From positions 20,020-84,019 of the forward strand of contig JADGDM010000006.1 in NCBI GenBank assembly GCA_016744905.1: DNA of 64,000 nt. Reading direction: 5' to 3'. Shown here piece after piece: positions 63,760 to 64,000 of this stretch. Under the pieces are notes generated by a model. The model was not told where the DNA came from. It searched no databases and worked only from the letters and a program-made list of their open reading frames with translations. Within the stretch, counting starts at the first letter, position 1. Every line of letters begins with the position of its first letter. Position numbers and translations under genes: made by a program. The DNA comes from Sulfurimonadaceae bacterium (GTDB lineage: Bacteria > Campylobacterota > Campylobacteria > Campylobacterales > Sulfurimonadaceae).

Positions 63760-64000
63760 CAAAACTATGTGATTAAGATTAGATTTATCTAAAAGTAAAC
63801 TGAAATAAGCTAAGAATTCTACAATATCATGAAATTTTATTCACAACTTAGAACACAGTGTGAACAAAGCCCTATATTACGAACTTATTACAATAGTAAA
63901 ATATTAAATTTATAAATCAGAAGTGAAATAGAGTCAAGTAACTTTAGGGGGAAATAAAATTCAAATTTAAACTTACATTTAAAAATGATCTGAATTAGGG

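Larger units (their letters stand above)
63339..64000. other. A+T-rich non-coding tail, candidate replication-origin region
   Basis: A 662-base stretch with no credible open reading frame and visibly more A+T than the rest of the window. It contains one perfect DnaA-box sequence (63658-63666), near matches (TTGTTCACA on the minus strand at 63860-63868; ATATTCACC at 63406-63414; TAATTCACT on the minus strand near 63344) and an 18-bp inverted repeat. Two parS sites lie within 450 bases upstream. This suits an oriC region, perhaps next to dnaA beyond the edge. Against it, most genes at 50-58 kb point towards this end rather than away from it. Confidence 0.42.

Noticed and set aside
63339..64000. 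A hidden small gene or tRNA in the non-coding tail
   Set aside because: All six frames are interrupted often, no tRNA-like cloverleaf with CCA end is visible, and composition is unlike the coding regions.
1..64000. CRISPR array, insertion sequence or prophage
   Set aside because: I found no regularly spaced repeats, transposase, integrase or phage structural gene anywhere in the window.

Overview
The window looks like a chromosome segment of a free-living, motile member of the Campylobacterota, most like Sulfurimonas and relatives. The base composition is A+T-rich. The gene order NFACT protein, short coiled-coil protein, cdsA, dxr matches what I recall from Campylobacter jejuni, as does the MlaA, MlaC, RND-transporter cluster. 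CZB-domain chemoreceptors, a fliK-flgD-flgE group with an RpoN-type promoter and a c-type multiheme cytochrome fit the same group. The genus is inference. I saw no tRNA, rRNA, insertion sequence, prophage or CRISPR array.

Layout. 1-1.2 kb: the N-terminal part of a large type I-secreted RTX-like adhesin that runs off the left edge. 1.4-7.8 kb: thiG, a dCache chemoreceptor, the bifunctional NAD(P)HX repair enzyme and a tandem pair of outer-membrane beta-barrel paralogues. 7.8-11.2 kb: kdsD, an Rsu-type pseudouridine synthase, yjbQ and rarA in a tight run. 11.3-19.6 kb: a signalling block with a TonB-dependent receptor, a YfiR-like periplasmic protein and a membrane GGDEF-EAL protein, overlapping end to end, then a pentaheme cytochrome on the other strand, then yajQ, an HD-GYP phosphodiesterase and an HTH/coiled-coil protein. 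19.6-26.2 kb: a small membrane protein, a parvulin, a 7TMR-DISM histidine kinase with its response regulator, and two A+T-rich lipoprotein genes. 26.2-30.3 kb: a SplB-like radical SAM gene overlapping a SUV3-like helicase gene. 30.3-34.2 kb: an MFS transporter and two more chemoreceptors.

34.3-44.0 kb is a long housekeeping run: NFACT, a coiled-coil protein, cdsA, dxr, a small hydrolase, mlaA, mlaC, an RND lipid transporter, a methyltransferase and tsaD. 44.1-49.8 kb: tpx behind a palindromic operator, a tandem pair of OM barrels, and the flagellar hook genes. 49.9-58.1 kb: typA, a small conserved protein, an MscS channel preceded by a 9-C tract, nrdB, a nitrilase-family enzyme, pcm, a methyltransferase and glsA. 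58.2-63.3 kb: nrdA and purB on the minus strand, then an RluA-type pseudouridine synthase.

The last 660 bases hold no gene. The RluA-type gene just before them carries two perfect copies of the parS palindrome TGTTTCACGTGAAACA. The non-coding tail holds a perfect DnaA-box sequence, several near matches and an 18-bp inverted repeat. Together these suggest the right end lies at or near the chromosomal replication origin. A second window-wide signal is the hexamer GCGCGC, usually as AGCGCGCT or GGCGCGCT. I count about 44 copies, roughly fifteen times what this composition predicts. It is missing from the two lipoprotein genes and from typA.
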